From UBA4874 sp002399435 (GTDB lineage Bacteria > Bacillota > Clostridia > Caldicoprobacterales > DTU083): 64,000 nucleotides of DNA. Of this stretch, positions 54,479 through 63,317 are shown one piece after another (within the stretch, counting starts at the first letter, position 1; every line of letters starts with the position of its first letter). The position numbers were made by a program, and so were the translations under genes. Below the pieces are notes generated by a model that was not told the origin of the DNA, ran no database searches, and worked only from the letters and a program-made list of their open reading frames with translations. The stretch spans positions 8,992 through 72,991 of the forward strand of contig DAISGI010000009.1 of the NCBI GenBank assembly GCA_036823195.1. The letters run 5' to 3'.

Positions 54479-56002
54479 ATTCAGAGATTATCTCGAAAAT
54501 TATTACATTCCGGTTTTACCATACCGGAGGATGTGACGGTGGGACCGCTGGATCCAATGCCGGAGAAGGTGATTCAATTTGGAGAAGGCAGTTTTCTGCG
54601 GGCTTTTGTGGATTGGATGATCAACCGGCTCAACCGGAAGGGACTTTTTCATGGCAGTGTCGTTGTAGTCCAGCCGATAGAGCAGGGGATGGCAGATGTC
54701 CTGAACGAACAGGACGGTTTGTATACCCTTTACTTAAGAGGCCTTAAGGACGGCAGCCGGGCAGAATCCCGGGAAGTCGTCACTTCCATCAGCAGGGCAA
54801 TCAATCCTTACAGGGAATACTCTGCTTTTTTGGAATGTGCGCAAAATCCGGATCTGCGGTATATGGTATCCAATACGACGGAGGCCGGCATTGCCTATCT
54901 CCCGGAAGACCAGCCAAAGGACCAATGCCCGAAGTCGTTCCCGGCGAAAGCTGCTGCCTTTTTGTATGGACGGTATCGCCATTTTTCCGGAGACCCTGCC
55001 AAGGGCATGCGCATCCTGCCTTGTGAGCCGATCAATGACAATGGAACGGAATTAAAAAAAGTAATTCTGCAGCACTGCAGGGACTGGGAACTGGAGGATG
55101 GATTCCGCGACTGGCTGGAGAAGGACTGCAGTTTTTACAATACATTGGTGGATCGTATTGTCACCGGATATCCCCGGGAAGAAGCAGAGGAAATAGCCGG
55201 GTATCTGGGGTATGAGGATCAGCTGATTGACACAGGTGAAATTTTTCACCTGTGGGTGATAGAAGGGGATCCGGCCCTGGAGGAGGAACTGCCCTTTGAG
55301 AAAGCAGGGCTGCATGTCGTCTGGACGGACAATCAGCAGCCGTACCGGGAAAGAAAGGTGCGCATTTTGAACGGTGCCCATACCATGATGGTGCCTGCTG
55401 CATTTTTGTACGGATTCGATACGGTAAAGGAATGTGTGGAGAATCCTGTCACGGGAGGTCTGATGAAAAAAGGGATCTTTGAGGAAGTGCTTCCGGTTTT
55501 GGATCTTCCCCGGGAGGAAACAGAGAAATATGCGGATGAGGTTATGGAGCGCTTTGCCAATCCTTTTATCCGGCACATGCTGCTGGGGATTACCCTGAAC
55601 AGTGTGTCCAAATATCGGGTACGGGTATTGCCGTCTCTGTTGGAATACATCCGGCGGAATAGAAAACAGAATAACAAAATTCCTTCCGTCCTCAGCTTTT
55701 CCCTGGCAGCTTTGATCGTTTTTTATCGGAGTACCAGGCTGGAAGGGGATCGGCTGATCGGAATGCGGGACGAAAAGCCCTACCCGATCCGGGATGATTT
55801 GCCGGTCCTGAAGTTTTTCTCAAAGATCTGGGAGGAATATGACCGGTTTCAGGATCCGGTGAAGCTGACTCACGAAGTGCTGGCCCGCAAGGATTTTTGG
55901 GGAAGGGATCTGTCGGAGGTTCAGGGATTGGAAGATGCAGTCGCCCATTATCTCAGTACCATACTGGTGCTGGGAATCCGAAAAGCAACGGAAGCAGTGT
56001 AA
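54479..56002 (+). CDS. uxaB: Tagaturonate reductase (altronate oxidoreductase)
   Basis: About 507 residues. Mannitol-dehydrogenase-type family: QFGEGSFLRAFVDWMINRLN with the cofactor site at the start, VSNTTEAGIAY, VDRIVTGYPREEAEE, RKVRILNGAHTMMVPAAFLYG with the catalytic region. Reduces tagaturonate to altronate in galacturonate breakdown; the related fructuronate reductase cannot be fully excluded, but the altronate dehydratase next door supports UxaB. The start is odd: an ideal AAGGAGG (54464-54470) stands eight bases before ATT, not ATG, at 54479. The nearest normal alternatives are TTG at 54455 and 54461, within or before that site. Confidence 0.88.
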   Translation: MQRLSRKLLHSGFTIPEDVTVGPLDPMPEKVIQFGEGSFLRAFVDWMINRLNRKGLFHGSVVVVQPIEQGMADVLNEQDGLYTLYLRGLKDGSRAESREVVTSISRAINPYREYSAFLECAQNPDLRYMVSNTTEAGIAYLPEDQPKDQCPKSFPAKAAAFLYGRYRHFSGDPAKGMRILPCEPINDNGTELKKVILQHCRDWELEDGFRDWLEKDCSFYNTLVDRIVTGYPREEAEEIAGYLGYEDQLIDTGEIFHLWVIEGDPALEEELPFEKAGLHVVWTDNQQPYRERKVRILNGAHTMMVPAAFLYGFDTVKECVENPVTGGLMKKGIFEEVLPVLDLPREETEKYADEVMERFANPFIRHMLLGITLNSVSKYRVRVLPSLLEYIRRNRKQNNKIPSVLSFSLAALIVFYRSTRLEGDRLIGMRDEKPYPIRDDLPVLKFFSKIWEEYDRFQDPVKLTHEVLARKDFWGRDLSEVQGLEDAVAHYLSTILVLGIRKATEAV

Positions 56003-56031
56003 GAATGCCTGGCATTTTCGTTGTCCTGCAA

Positions 56032-56163
56032 GCATACTGCCGTCCAACACGATACTGCTGTTCAACAGTGTAATGCTGCTGTCCAACAGTGTGATACTCC
56101 TATCCGGCATGATACTGTTATCCAACATGATACTGCTATCCGGCAGTGTGATCATACCGGCAT
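56032..56163. repeat. Degenerate tandem array, seven units of 16-21 bases
   Basis: Units with consensus GATACTGCTRTCCAACAGT begin at 56032, 56051, 56070, 56091, 56111, 56129 and 56148. The units fall into two alternating forms (TCCAACA and TCCGGCA). The array fills the space between uxaB and uxaA. The TGCTG/CAACAG parts can pair within and between units, so the transcript could fold. Confidence 0.85.
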
Positions 56164-56229
56164 GAAATCAGGGACAGCAGGATGGATTTTTGAGAAGGAA
56201 TGCAATGTATGGATTCAAAGGAGAAAAAC

Positions 56230-57792
56230 ATGCAGACATTTGGCAGGGTTATCAAAATCCATGACACGGACAATGTGGTAGTCGCCCTTTCCGAATTGCT
56301 GCCGGGAGAGCAGATTGTGGCCGGCAGCGGAGGGGAAAAAGAAAAAACGCACAGCGGCCGGGACAGCGAGATTCTTGTGGTTGCGGAACGAATTCCTGCC
56401 GGGCATAAAATTGCCTGGACGGATATTTCCTGCGGGGAGAACCTGATCAAATATGGCCATCCCATTGGGCATGCCACCCGGGACATTCGCCGCGGCAGCT
56501 GGGTTCATACGCATAATGTAAGAACCAACCTGGCTGGGTTAAGGGAATACCGTTATTCTCCGGATTCAGCAGGACAAAGTCTTTCAGAGGGGAAAGGTCC
56601 GGCATTTGAAAGCGACGGGTACTGCCCGGCTTTCCAGGGATATGTAAGGGCGGATGGCAGGGTCGGCGTTCGGAATGAGATATGGATTCTGCCCACCGTT
56701 GGCTGCATCAATGGGATAGCGGAGCGATTGGCCCAACTGGCCCGACCTCTGTATGGGAAAAGGGGAATTGACGGAATATTTGCCTTCGGCCACCCGTATG
56801 GCTGTTCCCAGCTTGGCGGGGATCTGAGGGATACGCAGAAAATCCTTGCAGGACTGATCCGGCATTCCAATGTAGGCGGGGTACTGGTCCTGGGTCTGGG
56901 CTGTGAAAACAACAACCTTGCCGAATTGAAAAAAGCATTGGGGACTCTGCCGGAAAACGCGGCTTTCCTGAATCTGCAGGATGTCCCGGATGAAATCGGG
57001 GAAGGTATGGCCACACTGGAAACTCTGGTACAGCGGGCAGAACGGGCAAAGCGCCAGCCGGTGCCGGTTTCCCGGCTGAAAATTGGCCTGAAGTGCGGAG
57101 GTTCGGACGGCTTTTCTGGTATGACAGCCAATCCGCTTATCGGAATGGTATCCGACCGGCTGGTTTCCCTGGGGGGAACTGCCATACTGACAGAGGTTCC
57201 GGAAATGTTCGGCGCCGAAACCATTCTCATGGATCGCTGTATTTCCCGTTCCGTATTTGATCAGGCTGTTCACCTGATCAATGATTTCAAATCTTATTTT
57301 ATCCGTTATGGTCAGACAATTTATGAAAACCCTTCTCCGGGGAATAAGGAAGGCGGGATTACCACACTGGAGGAGAAATCCCTGGGGTGTATTCAAAAAG
57401 GCGGAACTTCTCCGGTGATGGACGTTCTCTGTTATGGGGATCCGGTCACTGCGGCCGGTCTCAATCTTTTGAACGGACCGGGAAATGATTTGGTTTCCTC
57501 CACCGCTCTTGCCGCTTCGGGAGCCCATTTGATCCTGTTTTCCACGGGAAGGGGAACCCCCTTTGGCTGCCCGGTTCCCACAGTGAAAATAGCAACCAAT
57601 ACGCCTCTGGCTGAAAAAAAGCCCGGCTGGATTGATTTCAACGCCGGAGCCCTGCTTACAGGTTTGTCTGCGGAGCAGGCAGCGGATCAGTTGTTTGATT
57701 TAATTTGTCGGATTGCCTCCGGGGAGCAGACCGGAAATGAGAAAAATGGCTATCGGGAGATCGCCATTTTCAAGGACGGAGTAACATTATAG
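56230..57792 (+). CDS. uxaA: Altronate dehydratase
   Basis: 520 residues from ATG 56230, ideally spaced after AAAGGAG; two upstream ATGs in frame lack a site. Dehydrates altronate to 2-keto-3-deoxygluconate. An N-terminal SAF-like domain (KIHDTDNVVVALSELLPGEQ, ... GHKIAWTDISCGENLIKYGHPIGHATRDIRRGSWVHTHNV) is followed by the large D-altronate dehydratase domain (GYVRADGRVGVRNEIWILPTVGCINGIAE, HPYGCSQLGGD, LGLGCENNNL, LKCGGSDGFSGMTANP), with iron-binding Cys residues in these blocks. Follows uxaB after the repeat array. Confidence 0.95.
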   Translation: MQTFGRVIKIHDTDNVVVALSELLPGEQIVAGSGGEKEKTHSGRDSEILVVAERIPAGHKIAWTDISCGENLIKYGHPIGHATRDIRRGSWVHTHNVRTNLAGLREYRYSPDSAGQSLSEGKGPAFESDGYCPAFQGYVRADGRVGVRNEIWILPTVGCINGIAERLAQLARPLYGKRGIDGIFAFGHPYGCSQLGGDLRDTQKILAGLIRHSNVGGVLVLGLGCENNNLAELKKALGTLPENAAFLNLQDVPDEIGEGMATLETLVQRAERAKRQPVPVSRLKIGLKCGGSDGFSGMTANPLIGMVSDRLVSLGGTAILTEVPEMFGAETILMDRCISRSVFDQAVHLINDFKSYFIRYGQTIYENPSPGNKEGGITTLEEKSLGCIQKGGTSPVMDVLCYGDPVTAAGLNLLNGPGNDLVSSTALAASGAHLILFSTGRGTPFGCPVPTVKIATNTPLAEKKPGWIDFNAGALLTGLSAEQAADQLFDLICRIASGEQTGNEKNGYREIAIFKDGVTL

Positions 57793-57860
57793 AAAACCAT
57801 TCGCAGGGAATCCATTGGCTTCATCCCGGAGCAGGCTTTTCCGGCACCGTGGAATGGAAT

Positions 57861-57950
57861 AAAAAGTCATTCCAATATAAGAAGTCATACCAATATTAAA
57901 AGTCATTCCAATGTAAAAAGTCATACCAATATAAAAAGTCATCCGGCGCA
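57861..57950. repeat. Tandem array, 18-base unit, about 4.5 copies
   Basis: AAAAAGTCATTCCAATAT and variants at 57861, 57879, 57897, 57915 and a broken copy at 57933. The third and fourth T/A positions alternate ATTCC and ATACC, again hinting at duplication in pairs. It lies between uxaA and the isomerase gene, about 100 bases before the latter's start. Confidence 0.88.
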
Positions 57951-58052
57951 TCCATGGAGGCATTACCAGGGAGACATGAACAAAGGATAGTCTGGATGGC
58001 GGACATGGCCCACTTCCGGAGGAAGTGAAACAAGAGAAAGGATGTGTAAAAA

Positions 58053-59303
58053 ATGGAAGCAGTAACGGCACAGAATGTAAAGTCTGTGGTGGACAGGGCA
58101 GTAAATGAGGTCAGGGTAACGGATGTTCATACCCATTTGTATCCGGCGGAGTTTGGAGACATGCTGCTGTGGGGGGTGGATGAGCTTCTGAATTACCATT
58201 ACCTCATTGCGGAGACTTTTCGCTTTGCGGATGTGGAGTACGACACATTCTGGAAGATGACCAAAAAAGAGCAGGCGGATCTGATCTGGAAAACGCTGTT
58301 TTTGGAAAACAGCCCGTACAGTGAGGCCTGCCGCGGTGTGCTGACCGTATTGAACAAGCTGGGACTGGATCCGTCCAGCCGGGACCTGGATTCCTACCGG
58401 AGCTATTTTGCCGGCAAGACGACGGAAGAGTACATCGACATCGTGTTTGAGAAAGCCGGGATCCGGCAGGTTGTTATGACCAATGATCCGTTTGACGATC
58501 AGGAGAGGTCCGTATGGGAAAAGGGGCTGAAGAAGGACAAACGGTTTTTGGCGGCCCTTCGCATGGATCCGTTGCTGATCCATTGGGACAGCTCATGGAA
58601 AAGGCTGAAGTCGTGGGGATACGATGTGGAGCAGGCTCTTACGGAGAAGACGCTGGCGGAGGTGCGGAGATTCCTTGCGGACTGGGTCAAAAAGATGGAT
58701 GCCGTTTATATGGCAGTCTCCCTGGAGTCGGATTTCCGGTTTCCGGAGGATTCCGCGCAGGGGAAGCTTATTGAGAACTGCGTGTTGCCAGTGTGCAGGG
58801 AACAGGATATTCCCTTTGCCCTGATGATCGGCGTGAAACGGCAGGTCAATCCGGATCTGAAGCTGGCAGGAGACAGCGTGGGCAAAGCCGATATCAATGC
58901 GGTGAGTTATCTTTGCGCCCATTATCCCCACAACAAATTCATGGTGACCATGCTGTCCCGGGAAAATCAGCATGAGCTGTGCGTGACGGCCAGGAAGTTC
59001 CGGAATCTGATGATCTTTGGCTGCTGGTGGTTCCTGAACAATCCCAGCCTGATTGATGAAATCACGCGGATGCGGTTTGAGATGCTGGGTTCCAGCGTGA
59101 TTCCGCAGCATTCCGATGCCAGGGTGCTGGATCAGCTGGTCTATAAATGGGCCCATTCCAGAAGGATCATTGCCAGCGTGCTGTGTGAAAAGTACCAGGA
59201 TCTGATGGATACCGGCTGGGCTCTGACCGGGGAGGAGATCCGCCGGGATGTGAATAAACTGTTCGGCGGGACCTTTGAGGAATTCCTCAACAAAAAGTTC
59301 TGA
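58053..59303 (+). CDS. Uronate isomerase-like protein (UxaC family)
   Basis: 416 residues; GAAAGGATG before the ATG. Amidohydrolase-like barrel: metal motif VTDVHTHLYP at the N-terminus, LLNYHYLIAE, QVVMTNDPFD, FGCWWFLNNPSLIDEITRMRFEMLG and HSDARVLDQLVYKWAHSR, all matching glucuronate/galacturonate isomerases. These convert glucuronate to fructuronate or galacturonate to tagaturonate, the first step before UxaB. It is some 50 residues shorter than typical UxaC (about 465), so it may belong to a divergent branch, but the gene neighbourhood supports the role. Confidence 0.8.
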   Translation: MEAVTAQNVKSVVDRAVNEVRVTDVHTHLYPAEFGDMLLWGVDELLNYHYLIAETFRFADVEYDTFWKMTKKEQADLIWKTLFLENSPYSEACRGVLTVLNKLGLDPSSRDLDSYRSYFAGKTTEEYIDIVFEKAGIRQVVMTNDPFDDQERSVWEKGLKKDKRFLAALRMDPLLIHWDSSWKRLKSWGYDVEQALTEKTLAEVRRFLADWVKKMDAVYMAVSLESDFRFPEDSAQGKLIENCVLPVCREQDIPFALMIGVKRQVNPDLKLAGDSVGKADINAVSYLCAHYPHNKFMVTMLSRENQHELCVTARKFRNLMIFGCWWFLNNPSLIDEITRMRFEMLGSSVIPQHSDARVLDQLVYKWAHSRRIIASVLCEKYQDLMDTGWALTGEEIRRDVNKLFGGTFEEFLNKKF

Positions 59304-59498
59304 GTGGTTTCCAACCAAATGTGGTAAAGATATGCAAGCAAAANNNNNNNNNNNNNNNNNNNNNNNNNNNNNNNNNNNNNNNNNNNNNNNNNNNNNNNNN
59401 NNNNNNNNNNNNNNNNNNNNNNNNNNNNNNNNNNNNNNNNNNNAACAAAAAGTTCTGAGTGGTTTCCAACCAAATGTGGTAAAGATATGCAAGCAAAA
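59289..59498. other. 100-N gap between two identical 55-base sequences
   Basis: N run at 59344-59443. The 55 bases before it (59289-59343, covering the end of the isomerase gene) are the same as the 55 bases after it (59444-59498). This is what results when overlapping contig ends are scaffolded without merging; probably only one copy exists and the size of the adjoining repeat array is uncertain. Confidence 0.85.
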
Positions 59499-59627
59499 AC
59501 GTACAAGTAAAAATATACAAGTAAAGATATACAAGTAAAGATATACAAGTAAAAACGTACAAGTAAAGATATACAAGTAAAAACGTACAAGGAAAAATAT
59601 ACAAGTAAAAACGTACAAGGAAAAGAA
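59488..59627. repeat. Tandem array, ten 14-base units
   Basis: Ten exact-length units of TACAAGTAAARATA and variants, at 59488 (degenerate) and then every 14 bases from 59502 to 59614. Three forms occur (ending AAAATA, AAGATA, AAAACG). It follows the isomerase gene and borders the assembly gap, which the array probably caused. Confidence 0.92.
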
Positions 59628-59675
59628 TATAAAAAATGGAGGGGGGGTCGGTCAGGGCACTGTAAGGAGGCGCCC

Positions 59676-60344
59676 TTGACAAAGCAGATGGAAAAAGACG
59701 AAATATTGAGGCGAATTACAGAGTGCGGCCTGGTCGCCGTGGTCCGCGCGGAGTCCGGTGAGCAGGCACGGAAGATTGCCGATGCCTGTGCGGCGGGCGG
59801 GGTGGCCGCCATCGAGATTACCTTTACCGTGCCAGGCGCGGATCAGGTGATCCGGGATCTTTCGTCCACCTATAAAAATGGCGATATCCTCATCGGCGCC
59901 GGAACGGTGATGGATGCGGAAACTGCCCGGGCAGCGATACTGGCAGGCGCCCAGTACATAGTCAGTCCTTATCTGAATACGGACATGGTGAGACTCTGCA
60001 ACCGTTATCAGGTCCCCTGCATGCCGGGTGCCATGACCATCAGGGAGGTAGTGGAGGCGATGGAAGCCGGTGCGGATATCGTCAAGATTTTCCCCGGGGA
60101 GCTGTTCGGCCCCAGCATCATAAAGGCGGTCCGGGGACCCATCCCGTATGCAAAACTGATGCCCACCGGAGGAGTGAATCCGGACAACGTACAGGAGTGG
60201 ATCCGGGCAGGCGCAGTGGCAGTGGGAGTTGGCAGCTCCTTGATCCGGGGTGCAAAGACCGGGGACTATGCTTCCATTACGAATACAGCCAGGGAGTTCC
60301 TTGCGAAGATCAAAGCTGCCCGTGAGGAAAGCCGCGGCAAATGA
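59676..60344 (+). CDS. kdgA: 2-keto-3-deoxy-6-phosphogluconate aldolase
   Basis: 222 residues, TTG start at 59676 with AAGGAGG five bases upstream; ATG 59688 would be too far away. Class I aldolase splitting KDPG into pyruvate and glyceraldehyde 3-phosphate. Seen: AVVRAESGEQA, AIEITFTVPGA with the acid Glu47, IGAGTVMDAE, and the Schiff-base lysine Lys137 in GADIVKIFPGE, then MPTGGVNPDN. Completes the uronate route apart from KDG kinase, for which no gene is present in this window. Confidence 0.95.
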   Translation: MTKQMEKDEILRRITECGLVAVVRAESGEQARKIADACAAGGVAAIEITFTVPGADQVIRDLSSTYKNGDILIGAGTVMDAETARAAILAGAQYIVSPYLNTDMVRLCNRYQVPCMPGAMTIREVVEAMEAGADIVKIFPGELFGPSIIKAVRGPIPYAKLMPTGGVNPDNVQEWIRAGAVAVGVGSSLIRGAKTGDYASITNTAREFLAKIKAAREESRGK

Positions 60345-60362
60345 ATTAATACGGAATGCATA

Positions 60363-60391
60363 TGGACATTTCAGCCATTTGTCAGTATGAT
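60363..60391 (+). promoter_or_regulatory. Promoter before the glycerophosphodiesterase gene
   Basis: TGGACA (60363-60368), 17-base spacer, TATGAT (60386-60391), about 55 bases before the start codon. Confidence 0.65.
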
Positions 60392-60447
60392 AGGGATAGG
60401 TTAATCAAACCTCAGGGATCAAGGGAAAAAGGAAGGAAGGAAATATT

Positions 60448-61176
60448 TTGAAAAAACCATTGAATATTGCACACAGAGGCTTTAGCGGTTCCTATCCGGA
60501 AAATACCATGCTGGCTTTTCGAAAGGCAAAGGAAGCGGACTGCGATGGCTTTGAAACGGATATGCATCTGACAAAGGACGGTTATCCGGTTATCTGTCAT
60601 GACGAGAAAATTGACAGAACGACCGACGGGACCGGCTTTATCAAGGATTATACCTTCGCGGAGCTCCGGGAATTCGATGCCGGGGTGAAACGCGACAGGG
60701 CATTCATCGGGGAGAAGCTTCCGGGGATTGATGAATTTTTTGATTTGGTAAAGGATACGGAGCTGATTGTGAATATCGAGCTCAAAAATGATTTGTTTGA
60801 GTATCCGGATCTTGAGAAAATTGTATTTCAGAAGATTTACGAATACAAACTGAAGGATCGTATCATTATTTCCTCCTTCAATCATTATTCCATCAAAAGA
60901 TGCATTGACCTGGATCCGGATATCAAGACCGGCCTTTTATATTCCAACCGGATCTACAGGCCTGGAAAATATGCAAAGCAAATTGGCGCCACTGCGATTC
61001 ATCCCAATTTCAGGGCTTTTGGAAAGAGGGAGGCGCAGGATGCCTTTGATGAGAAGATCAGGATAAATGCCTGGACCATCAATGAAGCTGCGGATATGAA
61101 ACAAATGATGGACCTCGGCATTGACGGGATTATCACCAATTACCCCGACCGGCTCAGGAAGCTGCTGGAGAAATAG
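60448..61176 (+). CDS. Glycerophosphodiester phosphodiesterase
   Basis: 242 residues with TTG start at 60448 behind GGAAGGAAGGA. GDPD barrel: IAHRGFSGSYPENT (His9, Arg10, Glu), CDGFETDMHLTKDGYPVICHDEKIDRTTDGTG (Glu, Asp, His), LIVNIELKN (Glu) and AWTINEAADMKQMMDLGIDGIITNYPDR. No signal peptide, so cytoplasmic, UgpQ-like: hydrolyses glycerophosphodiesters to glycerol 3-phosphate and an alcohol. Single gene with its own promoter and terminator. Confidence 0.94.
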   Translation: MKKPLNIAHRGFSGSYPENTMLAFRKAKEADCDGFETDMHLTKDGYPVICHDEKIDRTTDGTGFIKDYTFAELREFDAGVKRDRAFIGEKLPGIDEFFDLVKDTELIVNIELKNDLFEYPDLEKIVFQKIYEYKLKDRIIISSFNHYSIKRCIDLDPDIKTGLLYSNRIYRPGKYAKQIGATAIHPNFRAFGKREAQDAFDEKIRINAWTINEAADMKQMMDLGIDGIITNYPDRLRKLLEK

Positions 61177-61219
61177 AAAGCAGCGGCATGGCAATACCTG
61201 AAGAAAGTCTATCCACTAT

Positions 61220-61260
61220 AAAGCGTTCAACCGGGAATTACAGGCTTCGAGCGCTTTTTT
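61220..61260 (+). terminator. Terminator after the glycerophosphodiesterase gene
   Basis: AAAGCGTTC (61220-61228) pairs with GAGCGCTTT (61249-61257) with one G-T pair, then TTT. Confidence 0.75.
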
Positions 61261-61281
61261 CCTGTTTGCGATATGTAATCA

Positions 61282-61310
61282 TTGACAATACTTTGCCCGG
61301 TTCATATAAT
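61282..61310 (+). promoter_or_regulatory. Consensus promoter of the NatAB-like operon
   Basis: Perfect TTGACA (61282-61287), 17-base spacer, perfect TATAAT (61305-61310), 70 bases before the ATP-binding protein gene. Confidence 0.85.
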
Positions 61311-61380
61311 AAGCCGGTATTGACAGAGGAAGGCCAGATCGGTAGATCGGATCAATGGATAAAGAAGGGATGGATACGGA

Positions 61381-62106
61381 ATGCTGGAGATCAAAAATCT
61401 CACGAAACGTTTCGGGGAGGTAGCGGCTGTCAACGATATCAGCTTTCATGTGGGGAAAGGAGAGGTTTTCGGCCTGTTGGGGGAAAACGGCGCTGGCAAG
61501 ACGACCACGCTGCGTTTATTGGCCACCATGCTGCAGCCCACCTCCGGAACAGCTGTCATGGCGGGGCATGATCTGGTTCGGGAACCGGAAAAGGTCAGGC
61601 GCTGCATCGGGATACTGTTCGGAGGAGAAAGCGGATTGTACGACAGGCTGACGGCCGCAGAAAATATCGCTTATTTCGGCCGTCTGAACAATATGGATGA
61701 TAGCGCGCTCAAAGAAAGGATCCGGGAATTGGTAAGGATCTTTAACATGGAAGAGTACATCAACCGGAGGGCGGGGAAGTTCTCGAAAGGCATGAAGCAA
61801 AAGGTAGCGTTTGCCAGATCCATCGTACATAATCCGGATATCATGTTGTTTGACGAACCTACTTCGGGGCTGGATGTCAGCGCTGCGCGCGATGTGCATG
61901 AATTCATTGCAGGCTGCAAGGAGAAAGGCAAGACCATCATCCTTTCCAGCCATAGCATGAGTGAAGTGGAGAAACTGTGCGACCGGATCGGCATCATTCA
62001 TAAGGGAAAGCTTGCAGTCCAGGGAACCATCGCGGAACTGACGGAAAGTCATAACGGAAAATCTCTCGAAGACATTTTTGTGGAATTGGCAGGTGAGAAA
62101 AAGTGA
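61381..62106 (+). CDS. natA: ABC exporter ATP-binding protein, NatA-like
   Basis: 241 residues. Walker A GENGAGKTT (34-42), signature FSKGMKQKVAFARS (a SKGMKQK form typical of the ABC-2/NatA class), Walker B IMLFDEPTSGLDV, switch His in LSSHSMSEVEKLCDR. Drives the membrane protein encoded next, whose start overlaps this stop (GTGA). NatAB systems export sodium ions; the sequence supports the class but not the ion. Confidence 0.88.
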   Translation: MLEIKNLTKRFGEVAAVNDISFHVGKGEVFGLLGENGAGKTTTLRLLATMLQPTSGTAVMAGHDLVREPEKVRRCIGILFGGESGLYDRLTAAENIAYFGRLNNMDDSALKERIRELVRIFNMEEYINRRAGKFSKGMKQKVAFARSIVHNPDIMLFDEPTSGLDVSAARDVHEFIAGCKEKGKTIILSSHSMSEVEKLCDRIGIIHKGKLAVQGTIAELTESHNGKSLEDIFVELAGEKK

Positions 62107-63317
62107 ACTGGAAACACGTCTGGATCGTTTTTAAAAAGGAAGTAAAGGACATTGCAAGGGACAAACGTACTCTGATAACCAATCTGTTGGTTCCCGTTAT
62201 TCTTATGCCTCTGCTGTTCACCATATTGGGGGGTGGTATGGAGAAAATGGAAAACGACATCAATGAAAATGTCACCGTTGCACTTGCCCCGGAATCCAAT
62301 ACGCAGAAAATTCGAGATATGGTCAGGCAGGAAATCTTTGTGGATTACCCCAACATCAAACTGGTAAAGTCCGCTGAGGATCCGAAAGAAGCGATCCGGA
62401 AGAATGATGTCCGCTTTGTCTTGAATATTCAGGCGGATTATGAAGATCGTCTGAAAGAAGGCGCTCCTTTCTCCATCACCGTACTCTACGACCAGTCAGA
62501 CACAAAGTCCGCCGGCAGTTATGCCATCCTTGCGAAGGCCATTGATGCATTCAGCCGCAGGATCGTCCTGAAAAGGCTGACAGAGAAGGATATCGATCCG
62601 CAGATCCTGGAGCCGATACGGATCGTACAAAACAATACGGCGGATGAAAAGACAAGCAATCTGATGCTCATGATGATACTTCCCATGCTGGTAGCGACTC
62701 TGATTGCAGTAGGCGGCATTCCAGCCGCTACCGACCTGGTCGCAGGGGAAAAGGAGCGGGGAACCTTCGAGCCTTTGCTGACCACACAGGCCGGCCGCAT
62801 GTCAATCCTGATCGGTAAATATCTGACCGTGACCCTGTTCTCCCTCGTTAGCGTCATCGCCCAAATGATCGGTATTTTGATAGGAATCATGATGAATCCC
62901 AGCTTCTTTACCATGGGAGAAGCCGGAGGGAATCTGCGCTTTTTCATCCCGCCGACAGCATTGGCTTTTCTCATCCTGATTACGATTACCCTGGGTATGG
63001 TATTTTCCGCCATACAGCTTGCCATCAGCACATATGCCAGATCTTTCAAGGAAGCCCAGACCTACCTGTCCTTCCTGGTCTTTATTGCCATTGTGCCCGG
63101 CTATGCCACCATGATGCTGCAGCCAGGCGACCTTAAGCTGTATATGTTCTCGGTTCCTTTGCTCAACGCGATCGCTTCCCTGAAAATGATACTGGGGGGC
63201 GTGATCAACTACACTTATCTTGGAATTGCCCTGGGAACGTCAGCGGTGTATGTGATTCTGTCCCTGATCTTTGCCGCATCCCTGTTCAACAGGGAAAAAT
63301 ATCTTTTCCGCAGCTAG
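62103..63317 (+). CDS. natB: ABC-2 type permease, NatB-like
   Basis: 404 residues, GTG start overlapping the natA stop. KKEVKDIARDKRTLITNLLVPVILMPLLF at the N-terminus is the usual beginning of NatB proteins; a large extracytoplasmic region (residues 45-195) separates helix 1 from five or six C-terminal helices. GEKERGTFEPLLTTQAGRMSILIGKYL is the conserved coupling segment of the ABC-2 class. Works as the membrane half of an exporter with the preceding ATPase. Confidence 0.88.
   Translation: MNWKHVWIVFKKEVKDIARDKRTLITNLLVPVILMPLLFTILGGGMEKMENDINENVTVALAPESNTQKIRDMVRQEIFVDYPNIKLVKSAEDPKEAIRKNDVRFVLNIQADYEDRLKEGAPFSITVLYDQSDTKSAGSYAILAKAIDAFSRRIVLKRLTEKDIDPQILEPIRIVQNNTADEKTSNLMLMMILPMLVATLIAVGGIPAATDLVAGEKERGTFEPLLTTQAGRMSILIGKYLTVTLFSLVSVIAQMIGILIGIMMNPSFFTMGEAGGNLRFFIPPTALAFLILITITLGMVFSAIQLAISTYARSFKEAQTYLSFLVFIAIVPGYATMMLQPGDLKLYMFSVPLLNAIASLKMILGGVINYTYLGIALGTSAVYVILSLIFAASLFNREKYLFRS

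Noticed and set aside
54190..54747. 185-codon frame across the lacI-uxaB junction
   Set aside because: Runs out of frame through the ends of two well-supported genes; no motifs.
58593..59812. Hydrophobic minus-strand frames over the 14-base array
   Set aside because: The Leu/Phe/Tyr-rich products are only translations of the repeat and cross the N run.
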